Below are positions 26,418 to 35,897 of a DNA stretch of 64,000 nt, piece after piece. The notes beneath the pieces were generated by a model, which worked only from the letters and a program-made list of their open reading frames with translations, searched no databases and was not told the DNA's origin. Position numbers and translations under genes: made by a program. How positions within the stretch are numbered: the stretch's first letter is position 1; each line of letters starts with the position of its first letter. Origin of the DNA: Flavobacterium sp. CG_23.5 (GTDB lineage: Bacteria > Bacteroidota > Bacteroidia > Flavobacteriales > Flavobacteriaceae); the NCBI RefSeq assembly GCF_017875765.1, contig NZ_JAGGNA010000001.1, forward strand, positions 186,001 through 250,000, written 5' to 3'.

Positions 26418-28511
26418 ATGAACAAAGCCATATATATTGCAACCTCTGAACCTAATAGTGGAAAGTCAATTATTACTTTAGGTTTAATGAGTATGCTTAT
26501 TGGTAAAACAGCTAAAGTGGGCTATTTTCGACCAATAATAGAAGATTTTGAGGATGGTAAAATAGACAATCATATTGAAACCGTAATCTCTCATTTTGGT
26601 TTGGATATTGCATTTGAAGATGCATTTGCAATTACTAAAAGCAAGCTAATCAAAAAGAAAAACAAAGGTAAAATAGGAGAAGTCCTTGATTTGATCATTG
26701 ATAAATACAAACGACTGGAAGAACAATTTGATTTTGTTTTGGTTGAGGGAACTAGCTTTAGCGGTGAAGGAACGGTTATCGAACTCGATATGAATGTTCT
26801 TATAGCCAAAAATCTGGGTATTCCAACTATAATTGTGGGCTCAGGAGTTGGTAAAACATTAGAGGAATTAATCGATAGTCTTTATTTGGCGTATGATTCT
26901 TTTAAAGTAAAGGACGTCGAAGTACTGGCTGTTATTGCCAATAAAGTACAACCCGAAAATATCAAATTAGTTACGGATGGATTAAAAGCAAGTTTACCAA
27001 AAGATATTCTCGTGAATGCCATTCCGATAATTTCTAGTTTGAACAATCCGACCATTAAAGAAATTGTAGATGAACTCGAGGCAAAAGTGTTATTTGGTGG
27101 CGAATTCTTAAATAATGAAATTGGGAATTTTAGTGTTGGAGCAATGCAGTTACACAACTACTTGTTACACTTAAAAGAAAATGCTTTGGTGATAACTCCT
27201 GGTGACAGGGCTGATATTATATTGGGTGCATTGCAAGCCAATGAATCTGCAAATTATCCGACGATTTCAGGAATAGTACTCACAGGTAATATATTGCCTG
27301 ATGACAGTATTCTCAAATTAATTGAAGGATTGACCAGTATTGTTCCTATTATTTCTGTTGAAGGAGGAACATATAGCATTACTAATAAAATAGGGAATAT
27401 AAAATCTCAGATTTATGCTGACAATAAGCAGAAAATTGAAACTTCAATAAATACTTTCGAGAAGTATGTTGACTTGGATAATTTAGCTAAAAAATTAAGC
27501 TCTTTTGAAGCGGAAGGGATGACTCCAAAAATGTTTCAATACAATCTAGTAAAAAGAGCAAAAAAGCACAGAAAGCATATCGTTTTGCCCGAAGGGAATG
27601 ATGAAAGAATTATTATTGCTGCTGCACGTTTGTTAGCAATGGATGTTGTTGATATATCGATTCTGGGAAATAAAAAACAAATAGAAAATAAGGTTGCAGA
27701 GTTGGGTATTGCTTTTGACTTTTCGAAAGTAAAAATCATCAATCCGATTCAATCTGAGAATTATGAAGATTACGTAAATACCTATTATGAGTTGCGTAAG
27801 AATAAGAAAGTAACATTGGCTATGGCCAAAGATTTAATGGAAGATGGTTCTTATTTTGGAACAATGATGGTGTATAAAGGCCACGCTGACGGTATGGTTT
27901 CAGGGGCGGCGCATACCACACAGCATACGATTTTACCAGCATTGCAATTCATTAAAACAAAACCAAATTCATCCGTAGTCTCTTCTATATTTTTCATGTG
28001 TTTAGAAGACCGGGTTTCTGTTTTTGGGGATTGTGCTATTAATCCTAATCCTACCGCAGAACAATTGGCGGAAATAGCCATTTCATCTGCTGATTCGAGT
28101 TTGGCTTTTGGTTTAGAACCAAAAATAGCGATGCTTTCGTATTCTTCTGGATCGTCTGGAAAAGGAGACGAAGTAGATAAGGTAAGAACAGCAACTGAAA
28201 TAGTTAGAAAAAAACGTCCCGATTTAAAAATCGAAGGTCCTATTCAATATGACGCTGCCGTAGATATGGAAGTGGGAAAAAGCAAAATGCCAAATTCAGA
28301 AGTGGCAGGACAAGCAAGCGTTTTAATTTTCCCAGATTTAAACACAGGAAATAACACATACAAAGCGGTGCAAAGAGAAACGGGAGCATTGGCAATTGGT
28401 CCTATGTTACAAGGGTTAAATAAACCTGTTAACGATTTAAGTCGTGGTTGTACGGTTGATGATATTATAAACACAGTCGTGATTACCGCGATTCAAGCAC
28501 AAGGATTGTAA
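26418..28511 (+). CDS. pta: Phosphate acetyltransferase
   Basis: Converts acetyl-CoA and phosphate to acetyl phosphate, the first step of the acetate/ATP pathway. The 697-residue protein is of the long type. It has an N-terminal P-loop domain (IATSEPNSGKSIITLGL, EPNSGKS at 11-17), a central DRTGG-type regulatory domain (GDRADIILGALQANES) and the C-terminal catalytic PTA domain (HRKHIVLPEGNDERIIIAAARL, GMVSGAAHTT, LSYSSGSSGKGDEVDKV). The partner ackA follows after 117 bases, so the two form the usual operon. The spacer holds a hairpin, which could tune ackA expression. Confidence 0.97.
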   Translation: MNKAIYIATSEPNSGKSIITLGLMSMLIGKTAKVGYFRPIIEDFEDGKIDNHIETVISHFGLDIAFEDAFAITKSKLIKKKNKGKIGEVLDLIIDKYKRLEEQFDFVLVEGTSFSGEGTVIELDMNVLIAKNLGIPTIIVGSGVGKTLEELIDSLYLAYDSFKVKDVEVLAVIANKVQPENIKLVTDGLKASLPKDILVNAIPIISSLNNPTIKEIVDELEAKVLFGGEFLNNEIGNFSVGAMQLHNYLLHLKENALVITPGDRADIILGALQANESANYPTISGIVLTGNILPDDSILKLIEGLTSIVPIISVEGGTYSITNKIGNIKSQIYADNKQKIETSINTFEKYVDLDNLAKKLSSFEAEGMTPKMFQYNLVKRAKKHRKHIVLPEGNDERIIIAAARLLAMDVVDISILGNKKQIENKVAELGIAFDFSKVKIINPIQSENYEDYVNTYYELRKNKKVTLAMAKDLMEDGSYFGTMMVYKGHADGMVSGAAHTTQHTILPALQFIKTKPNSSVVSSIFFMCLEDRVSVFGDCAINPNPTAEQLAEIAISSADSSLAFGLEPKIAMLSYSSGSSGKGDEVDKVRTATEIVRKKRPDLKIEGPIQYDAAVDMEVGKSKMPNSEVAGQASVLIFPDLNTGNNTYKAVQRETGALAIGPMLQGLNKPVNDLSRGCTVDDIINTVVITAIQAQGL

Positions 28512-28563
28512 AAAAGTTTTAAGTTTAAGGTTTTAAGTTTAAAAAAGTTAATATAATAAATAT

Positions 28564-28613
28564 CTACCCCGTCTGCCTTTAAGTGGGAAAGTCCCGAAAC
28601 TTCGGGACGGTAG
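28564..28613 (+). repeat. Hairpin in the pta-ackA spacer
   Basis: GTCCCGA and TCGGGAC (28591-28608) form a compact stem. CTACC (28564-28568) can pair with GGTAG (28609-28613) as an outer stem across an internal bulge. It sits 16 bases before the ackA start and lacks a T-run, so it is not a terminator. Confidence 0.5.
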
Positions 28614-28628
28614 AGGAAAACATAAAAA

Positions 28629-29828
28629 ATGAAAATAGTAATTATAAACTCGGGGAGTTCTTCTATAAAATACCAACTGATTGATATGCCGGCAAATCAC
28701 GTAATTTGTTCTGGTATGATTGACAGAATAGGATTGGAAACTTCTAATCTAACTTATGTAACAGATAATGTAAAATTAGAAGAGATTTTACCTATTCCTA
28801 GTCATAAAATTGGTTTAGAAAAAATCGCCCAATTGTTAATGGATGAAACCGTGGGCGTGATTAAAAGCACATCGGAGATTGAGGCTGTTGGTCATCGAGT
28901 GGTACATGGCGGAAGCACTTTTTCGAATACCATTATCATTGATAAGGAAGTGAAAGATAAAATCAAAAAACTTTTTGACTTGGCACCATTGCATAATCCT
29001 GCTAACTTAGAAGGTATAAATGTAGCCGAAGAAATCTTTGAAAATGCTCAACAAGTAGCAGTTTTTGACACGGCATTTCATCAAACAATTCCAGTAGTGG
29101 CGCATAAATATGCGATACCAAATCAACTTTTGACAGAAAATAAAATTCGAGTATACGGTTTTCACGGAACAAGTCATAAGTACGTTTCAGAAAATGCGAT
29201 TCATTATTTAAGGGAAAACTCAATTAATTCGGCGTCAAAAATTATAACAATACATCTTGGAAACGGATGTAGCATGACCGCTATAAAAGACGGAAAAAGC
29301 ATCGATCATACTTTAGGTTTTGGTCCTATGAACGGTTTGATTATGGGAACAAGAAGCGGTGATGTCGATCAATCGGTGATATTTTATATGGTAAATTCTT
29401 TGGGCTATTCGCTGGATGATGTCAATACAATGTTGCAAAAACAAAGCGGAATGCTAGGGATGACCGGTTACAGTGATTTGAGAGATATAGAAGCTAATGC
29501 AGAGAATGGAGACGTGGATTGCCAATTAGCATTAGATATGAATGCCTATCGAATAAAAAAATATATTGGTTCTTACACGGCTGTTTTGAATGGCTTGGAT
29601 GCAATTATTTTTACAGCGGGAATTGGAGAGAATTCATCTTATATCAGAAAACTAGTTTGTACTGATATGGATTATTTCGGAATTGAATTAGACGATGCAA
29701 AAAATGAAATTCGTTCGAAAGAAATAAGAGAAATCAATACTCTAGATTCGAAAACAAAAATATTGGTGATACCTACCAATGAAGAAATTGAAATTGCCAA
29801 TCAGGTTTATGAGTTACTTGTAAACTAA
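28629..29828 (+). CDS. ackA: Acetate kinase
   Basis: Transfers phosphate between acetyl phosphate and ADP, yielding ATP and acetate in the direction used during overflow metabolism; cytoplasmic. The 399-residue chain has the complete family set: VIINSGSSSIKYQLID at the start, GHRVVHGG (88-95), the segment VFDTAFHQTI around the catalytic Asp, GFHGTSHKYV (177-186), HLGNGCSM and GLIMGTRSGDVDQSV. Length is normal. It is downstream of pta in the same direction and closed by a terminator at 29845-29875. Confidence 0.98.
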   Translation: MKIVIINSGSSSIKYQLIDMPANHVICSGMIDRIGLETSNLTYVTDNVKLEEILPIPSHKIGLEKIAQLLMDETVGVIKSTSEIEAVGHRVVHGGSTFSNTIIIDKEVKDKIKKLFDLAPLHNPANLEGINVAEEIFENAQQVAVFDTAFHQTIPVVAHKYAIPNQLLTENKIRVYGFHGTSHKYVSENAIHYLRENSINSASKIITIHLGNGCSMTAIKDGKSIDHTLGFGPMNGLIMGTRSGDVDQSVIFYMVNSLGYSLDDVNTMLQKQSGMLGMTGYSDLRDIEANAENGDVDCQLALDMNAYRIKKYIGSYTAVLNGLDAIIFTAGIGENSSYIRKLVCTDMDYFGIELDDAKNEIRSKEIREINTLDSKTKILVIPTNEEIEIANQVYELLVN

Positions 29829-29844
29829 GAATAGATTTACACAG

Positions 29845-29875
29845 AAAAAAGCTTCTCAATCGGGAAGCTTTTTTT
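29845..29875 (+). terminator. Intrinsic terminator after ackA
   Basis: AAAAAAGCTTC pairs with GAAGCTTTTTT around a short loop, 16 bases after the ackA stop. Confidence 0.9.
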
Positions 29876-29900
29876 ATGGTTCAAATTCAATAAATGTGAT

Positions 29901-29908
29901 TATATTTG
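29901..29908 (+). promoter_or_regulatory. Promoter -7 element of the PUL regulator
   Basis: TATATTTG is an exact TAnnTTTG match. It covers the first possible TTG start codon (29906) of the regulator, which argues that translation starts at the next TTG (29927). Confidence 0.5.
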
Positions 29909-29926
29909 AAGACAAATCATACAATT

Positions 29927-32671
29927 TTGAAAGAAAGAATAATAAAAATAATACTTCTCTATTTTATATCCTCGCAGTTGTATTCGCAGGAGTTATTGCC
30001 ATTTGTTGAGAATTACAATAAATCAAATTATCAGGGAGATAACCAAATTTGGAATGTAGCGCAAGGAAACGATAACGCTATGTATTTTGCCAATAACCAT
30101 TATTTATTGCGTTATGATGGCGTAAAATGGGAAAAAAACATGTTGCCTAATAAGACCATTATACGTTCTATAATGGTCGACGGAGATAAAATTTATTCGG
30201 GATCCTATAAGGAATTTGGGTATTGGTTTAGAAAAGAGGGCAAGATGTATTACGTTTCCATTTCTGATAAAACGAAAGTTTTTGATGATAGTGATAATGA
30301 AGAGATTTGGAAGATATTTAAATTCAAAGGCAAAATTTACTTTCAGTCTTTTAACGGGATTTATCTTTATGATGCGAAAGTACTTAGGAAAATTAAGTTC
30401 CCTTTTCTGGTTTCCTATTGCTTTGTGGTAGAGAATCAATTGCTTGTTGCCGCGGTAGAAAAAGGAATTTATAAGATGAATGATTCTAAGTTTGAAAAAA
30501 TACAAGGATGGACCATCTTAGAGAATAACGTAATTCACCATATTGAAAAATACCACAACAAAACCTATATTTTCACTAAAAAAAACGGAGTTTATATTGA
30601 AGAGAACGGTATTCTTAGGGTTTGGGATAACCCCTTAAATGCAGTTTTGAAAGCGGCAAATATCAACTTAGCCAAGTTTATTAAGGACAATAAATTAATC
30701 ATAGGAACTGCTAATAAAGGCGTTTATGTTTTTGATTTCGCTACTAATTCATCTACAAGTATCAATCGAAATAACGTATTGATGAATAACTCCATTTTAA
30801 GTATTGGCCTGGATTCTGAAAATGATTTATGGCTGGGCTTGGACAACGGAATTGCGCATGTTGAGGTTAATTCACCAATCTCTATTTTTTATGATAATTC
30901 AGGTATTTTAGGTTCAGTTTATTCGGTGGCAAGTACGCCAAAGGGATATTTGATGGCTTCCAATCATGGCGTTTTTAAGTATGAATATAAGCAACTCTCT
31001 TTAATTCCAAATACCCAAGGGCAAGCTTGGAATATCAGTAAAATAGATAATAAATACGTTATTGGTCACAATGAAGGGACTTTCATTTATGAAAATGGTA
31101 TTTTTTCTAAGTTAAATGATATAAATGGAGGTTGGAATTTTGTAAAAAGTAACATCAATAATACCTATCTGCAGGCTACATATAGTGGTGTTATCATTTA
31201 CAATAATGCCAATGATTTAGGTCAAAACAAGCTAGTAAATGGACTTTTAAAACCTATTAAATATGTTGCTCAAAACAGAAAAAATGAAATTTGGGCGGCT
31301 GATAACTATCGAGGGTTGTATCGCATAAAATATAGTGATAGCGACGAAGGTACTCAGGTAGAAAACACTACTCAACGCCATAAAATAACGAATGACTTTG
31401 GGGTGAAAATATTTGAGTTCAGAGATGAAATTTTGTTTTTGATTAACAATTCTTGGTACACTTATAGTTCTATCACTAATCAATTAAAATTAAATGAATT
31501 GTTTAATTCGAATTTCAGAAACGTTTCTGAAATCATTGCGATTGATGAAAATCATTTTATGGTTTTAAAGGAAGGACTTTTATATCATATTGATGCCAAG
31601 GGAAATAGATTTGTTTGGAATGTTGTTCAGGAGAAATATTACAAAGGAAAAATTATTAACGACAATTTGAAAATTTTCAAAGATAAAGAAAATTATTTAT
31701 TGAATTTGGATGATGGATTCATTTCCCTTCGATTAAAATTTGAGAATAAACAGAACACAACTGTAAAAATTGAAGCTTTCAATAATGATAATCTGTTAGA
31801 AGATAAATCAAAGATTGATTATAATTCAGAGCTAAAAATAAATGTGATTTCGGGAATATTTGGAGCAACAAAACCGAACTTGTTTTATAAAATTGATACT
31901 GCAAATGATTTCATTGCCATAAAAGAAGGGTTAATTGTTTTGAACAATATAAGTAATGGTTCACATATCATTACAATTTATAATCATGATGGTTTAAGTT
32001 ATAGTAAAATTTCCACTTTTGAATTCACAGTTGCAAAACCTTGGTATTTTTCTTTTTGGATGATTCTGTTGTATTTCGCAATAATTGGTGCTGTTTTATT
32101 TCTTTATTATAAATGGAATAAAATGCAATACACTCAAAAGATTGAATTGAGAGAAGAAGAACTAAAACATCAAAAGAAAATTCTAGAGATGGAATTAAAA
32201 GCCGAAAATGAATTGAATGTTCAGGAGTATGAAAAGCACATCCTTGAATTGGAATTGCAATCTAAATCTTCAGAAGTTGCCGGTAAATCACTTTCTATTG
32301 CAAAGCAAAGTGAAATGATAGAAAATATTCAAGGAATTTTGGATACAGAAACCGACTTTAATAAATTGAAAAGTGAAATAAAAAAGGCCATAAAAATTAA
32401 CGCTGTAAATAAGCATGAATGGGAAACCTTTGAATCCAACCTGAATCAAATTCACAATGAATTTATAATTAATCTTTCGAAAAAATATCCAGTCCTAACT
32501 TCAAAGGATATAAAGCTTTGTATTTATTTAAAAATGAATTTATCTTCTAAAGAAATTGCTCCAATGATGAATATTTCTTTTAGAGGAGTGGAGCTACATC
32601 GTTATCGATTAAGAAAGAAATTGAATCTTACTCAGGATGAAAATCTTTCTAAATTTTTATTAAGTTTATAA
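29927..32671 (+). CDS. Beta-propeller sensor with LuxR-type DNA-binding domain (PUL regulator)
   Basis: A 914-residue one-component regulator that fits the pattern of SusC/D-linked regulators in flavobacteria. The chain has an N-terminal signal/anchor (IIKIILLYFISSQLYS), a long periplasmic sensor made of two-component-regulator propeller repeats (NQIWNVAQGNDNAMYFANNH, SIGLDSENDLWLGLDNGIAH), a Y_Y_Y domain, one transmembrane helix (FWMILLYFAIIGAVLFLYY), a coiled coil (REEELKHQKKILEMELKAE) and a C-terminal HTH (DIKLCIYLKMNLSSKEIAPM, then RGVELHRYRLRKKLNL). No kinase domain is present. There is no ATG; the TTG at 29927 is preferred. It lies directly upstream of the SusCD operon, whose inducer it probably senses. 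Confidence 0.9.
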   Translation: MKERIIKIILLYFISSQLYSQELLPFVENYNKSNYQGDNQIWNVAQGNDNAMYFANNHYLLRYDGVKWEKNMLPNKTIIRSIMVDGDKIYSGSYKEFGYWFRKEGKMYYVSISDKTKVFDDSDNEEIWKIFKFKGKIYFQSFNGIYLYDAKVLRKIKFPFLVSYCFVVENQLLVAAVEKGIYKMNDSKFEKIQGWTILENNVIHHIEKYHNKTYIFTKKNGVYIEENGILRVWDNPLNAVLKAANINLAKFIKDNKLIIGTANKGVYVFDFATNSSTSINRNNVLMNNSILSIGLDSENDLWLGLDNGIAHVEVNSPISIFYDNSGILGSVYSVASTPKGYLMASNHGVFKYEYKQLSLIPNTQGQAWNISKIDNKYVIGHNEGTFIYENGIFSKLNDINGGWNFVKSNINNTYLQATYSGVIIYNNANDLGQNKLVNGLLKPIKYVAQNRKNEIWAADNYRGLYRIKYSDSDEGTQVENTTQRHKITNDFGVKIFEFRDEILFLINNSWYTYSSITNQLKLNELFNSNFRNVSEIIAIDENHFMVLKEGLLYHIDAKGNRFVWNVVQEKYYKGKIINDNLKIFKDKENYLLNLDDGFISLRLKFENKQNTTVKIEAFNNDNLLEDKSKIDYNSELKINVISGIFGATKPNLFYKIDTANDFIAIKEGLIVLNNISNGSHIITIYNHDGLSYSKISTFEFTVAKPWYFSFWMILLYFAIIGAVLFLYYKWNKMQYTQKIELREEELKHQKKILEMELKAENELNVQEYEKHILELELQSKSSEVAGKSLSIAKQSEMIENIQGILDTETDFNKLKSEIKKAIKINAVNKHEWETFESNLNQIHNEFIINLSKKYPVLTSKDIKLCIYLKMNLSSKEIAPMMNISFRGVELHRYRLRKKLNLTQDENLSKFLLSL

Positions 32672-32730
32672 TAAAGTTTATATTTTTATAGATAATATAT
32701 TATTTAAGTAATTTTTTTGCGAAATTACAA

Positions 32731-32843
32731 TACATCATTACTACATCACATCGATGTAGCCTATACCTCATTATCTTCCTTAGCTACTATAAAACATTGA
32801 TTTTTTCATGTATTTCAACATTTTGATGTATTCATGTAGTAAT
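32731..32843. promoter_or_regulatory. Inverted and direct TACATCA repeats upstream of susC
   Basis: TACATCA occurs at 32731-32737 and 32742-32748, and its inverse TGATGTA at 32824-32830. ATTACTACAT (32737-32746) is the exact reverse complement of 32834-32843. CTACAT/ATGTAG also flank 32741-32759. These are probable binding sites for the upstream regulator. Confidence 0.5.
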
Positions 32844-32911
32844 TCCATTTAGCTTACTATAACGTTGTATTTATCTAATTTGGCTCTACTAACTTAACAA
32901 ATTATTAATAT

Positions 32912-35893
32912 ATGAGAAATTTTATTTTTAGCTTTTTAGCGCTCATCCTGCTTCCAGCCTATATGTCTGGTCAAGTAATCAAGGGAAAAGTATTAGATAA
33001 AAACGGAATTGGAATTCCTGGAGCAATGATATTTGCCACTGATTCTAAAACATCGGCTGATACTGATTTTGATGGAAATTTTAATATCAATGCCAAAGTA
33101 GGTGAGATGTTAAAAATTAGTATGTTAGGTTTTGATGCATTATCAATGCCTGCAACTTCTAGTCCTATGTCTATACAGATGAAGGAATCTAAGGATACTG
33201 AATTGAAAGAGGTAGTTGTAATTGGGTATGGAACCAGAAAAAAATCTGATAACACAGGATCAATTTCACAACTTTCAGCAAGCGATATAACTAAATCTAA
33301 AGTTTTGAATGCCACACAGGCGATTCAAGGTAAAGCGGCAGGTGTTCAAGTTATAGGAACTGATACACCAGGTAGTTCTCCTTCACTTATTATTAGAGGG
33401 ATTGGTACTTTTGGTGCTGATAGAACACCTTTATATGTTGTAGATGGGATTCCTACAAAAAATATCATTAACATAAATTCTAATGATATCGCATCATTTG
33501 ATGTATTAAAAGATGCTTCTTCATTAGCAATTTACGGTAATCAAGCGGCGAATGGAGTTGTAATTATTACAACTAAAAAAGGAAAAGGTGATAAAACTAC
33601 TGTGGAATATGATGGCTTTTATGGAGTAAGAACTCCGCTAAAAACTGTAAAAATGGCGGGTTCTAATCATTTTGCTTACTATTCTGATGTGGCAGAGCAA
33701 AACACCAGATTTTCTACAAATCAAAAATATAACACCAATTGGTTTGATGAAATTTCAAGATTAGGAACGTATTCCTCAAATAATTTATCATTATCTGGAG
33801 CTTCAGAAAAAATCAATTATTTATTCAGTTTGAATTATTATGATGAAAAAGGAATTTTAAACGGTTTGGATTACAACCGTTTTACTTTTAGAAATAATAA
33901 TGATTACAAGCTTACCGATAAATTAAAAATAACTCAAACTTTGAGTGCATCTATCTCTAAATCTTCACCAAAACCTTTATCAGCATTCACATCAGCTTAC
34001 AAACAATCACCATTAGTTCCTGTAAAATACCCGAATGGAAGATGGGGAATGCCAATAATTGGTGCTGATGGACAAGCATCTACAAGTGGAGCTTTATTCA
34101 ATAATGTGGGAAATCCAGTGGCTCAATTAGAGTATTTTACTGAAGAGCAAAAAAATCTATTGTTGCAAGGAAGCCTCGGACTGGAATACAAAATTTTTGA
34201 TGAATTGAAATTTACTTCAAGAGTAGGTTTGGAATATAATACTTGGAAAAAATTTGCTTACACACCTTCACGTAATCTATGGTTAGCGGCTGATCCTACA
34301 AGAAATGTGGCTAATTATTCTGCTTCAGATCCAATTAATGAATTAGTTACTGCAAGAAGTGATTATTTCAATTGGAATTTTGATAATTTCTTGACTTACA
34401 ATAAGAAATTTGCTGATATTCATGATGTTGAATTAACTGTCGGTATGTCTGCTCAAGAGTTTGGAAGTAAAGAAGAGTTAGACGTAAAAGGTAGAAATGT
34501 TCCTGAGAATTCTAATTACTGGAGTTTAAATCAATCTAGTGCTCTTTCTAATAATGTTGTTACTAATCATAGAATTGGAAATCGTAAAAATTTAATTGGG
34601 TATTTCGCTCGATTCCAATACACACTTATGGAAAAATATCTTTTTACAGGTACGATTCGTAGAGATGGTTCTTCACAATTTTCATCTGATAACAAATGGG
34701 GTAATTTTCCATCATTTGGTTTAGGGTGGGTTGTATCCAAAGAAGATTTCTTGAAAGACAGTAATGCAATCAATTTCTTAAAACTTCGTGGAGGTTGGGG
34801 TAGATTAGGAAATCAAAATGTACCTATTAATCAACAAACGTTTAGTTCAGGTTCAGGATATGCTTATGATTTTGGTGGTTCACTATATTCAGGGACTACT
34901 ATTGGTTCTTTTATTGACCCTACTTTGGGTTGGGAAATTACAGAAGAAGCATCAGCTGGTTTAGACTTTAAAACGATAGACAATAAATTATCAGGATCAT
35001 TGGATTGGTACAATAAAAAGACAACGAATGTTATTCTTAATGTTACACCACCTTTGACTGTGGGTACAGGAGCAACTCCAGCGCATGCAGGAGAAATTAC
35101 AAACAAAGGATATGAAGTTGCCTTGCGCTGGGATGATAATATCAATGATAACCTTAAATATTGGGTTGGAGGTAATTATTCGAATAATAAAAACTTAGTG
35201 TCTAATGTGTACAATCCATTAGCAATTAAGCAAACTGGTGGAGGAATAGGTAATGGACAATATACTAAGCAATTGGCAGAAGGACAGCCTATTGGTAGTT
35301 TTTACTTGTTTGAAGTAGCGGGTTATGATGCAAATGGTAATTTTACTTACTATGACAAAGATGGCATTGTTACATCTACACCGGCAGAAACAGATCGAAA
35401 ATTCTTTGGTTCTTCTTTACCAACGTATTATTACGGGGCAAATTTTGGTTTAGAATATAAAAATATTGACTTTTCTGTAGATACATACGGAGTAGGAGGA
35501 AACAAAGTGTACAATGGAAAAAAAGCACAACGTTTTGGAAACGAAAACATTGAAGCTGGTATAGCTACCGATTTTTGGACTTCTACAAATATTAATGCAG
35601 CAAATCCGGCACCGTTTAATTCTGTTCCAATTTCATCAAACTATTACTTAGAATCAGGAGCTTTCTTTAGAGTGAATAACATCACTTTAGGCTATACTAT
35701 ACCTAAATTGTCAAACTCTGTTAGTTCTCTTAGGTTATATGCAAGTGCTATAAATCCTTTTATATCACAAAAATTTACAGGATATTCTCCAGAATTAAAT
35801 AATGATGGTGACCCAATGGGAATGCAGGGAATAGAGCTTGATGCTTATCCTACATTGAGTTCATTCATTATTGGTGCTAACATAAAATTTTAA
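32912..35893 (+). CDS. SusC/RagA-type TonB-dependent outer-membrane transporter
   Basis: Outer-membrane channel that imports oligosaccharides with TonB energy, working under its SusD lid. The 993-residue chain has a signal peptide (FSFLALILLPAYMSGQ), an N-terminal carboxypeptidase-regulatory-like domain (KGKVLDKNGIGIPGAMIF), the SusC signature region ELKEVVVIGYGTRKKSD, a plug domain (LIIRGIGTFGADRTPLYVVD, GVVIITTKKGKG) and a C-terminal barrel ending in FIIGANIKF. Its SusD partner follows after four bases. It heads the PUL operon behind an operator-like repeat region. The substrate is inferred from the downstream enzymes to be a glucan. Confidence 0.97.
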   Translation: MRNFIFSFLALILLPAYMSGQVIKGKVLDKNGIGIPGAMIFATDSKTSADTDFDGNFNINAKVGEMLKISMLGFDALSMPATSSPMSIQMKESKDTELKEVVVIGYGTRKKSDNTGSISQLSASDITKSKVLNATQAIQGKAAGVQVIGTDTPGSSPSLIIRGIGTFGADRTPLYVVDGIPTKNIININSNDIASFDVLKDASSLAIYGNQAANGVVIITTKKGKGDKTTVEYDGFYGVRTPLKTVKMAGSNHFAYYSDVAEQNTRFSTNQKYNTNWFDEISRLGTYSSNNLSLSGASEKINYLFSLNYYDEKGILNGLDYNRFTFRNNNDYKLTDKLKITQTLSASISKSSPKPLSAFTSAYKQSPLVPVKYPNGRWGMPIIGADGQASTSGALFNNVGNPVAQLEYFTEEQKNLLLQGSLGLEYKIFDELKFTSRVGLEYNTWKKFAYTPSRNLWLAADPTRNVANYSASDPINELVTARSDYFNWNFDNFLTYNKKFADIHDVELTVGMSAQEFGSKEELDVKGRNVPENSNYWSLNQSSALSNNVVTNHRIGNRKNLIGYFARFQYTLMEKYLFTGTIRRDGSSQFSSDNKWGNFPSFGLGWVVSKEDFLKDSNAINFLKLRGGWGRLGNQNVPINQQTFSSGSGYAYDFGGSLYSGTTIGSFIDPTLGWEITEEASAGLDFKTIDNKLSGSLDWYNKKTTNVILNVTPPLTVGTGATPAHAGEITNKGYEVALRWDDNINDNLKYWVGGNYSNNKNLVSNVYNPLAIKQTGGGIGNGQYTKQLAEGQPIGSFYLFEVAGYDANGNFTYYDKDGIVTSTPAETDRKFFGSSLPTYYYGANFGLEYKNIDFSVDTYGVGGNKVYNGKKAQRFGNENIEAGIATDFWTSTNINAANPAPFNSVPISSNYYLESGAFFRVNNITLGYTIPKLSNSVSSLRLYASAINPFISQKFTGYSPELNNDGDPMGMQGIELDAYPTLSSFIIGANIKF

Positions 35894-35897
35894 TAAC

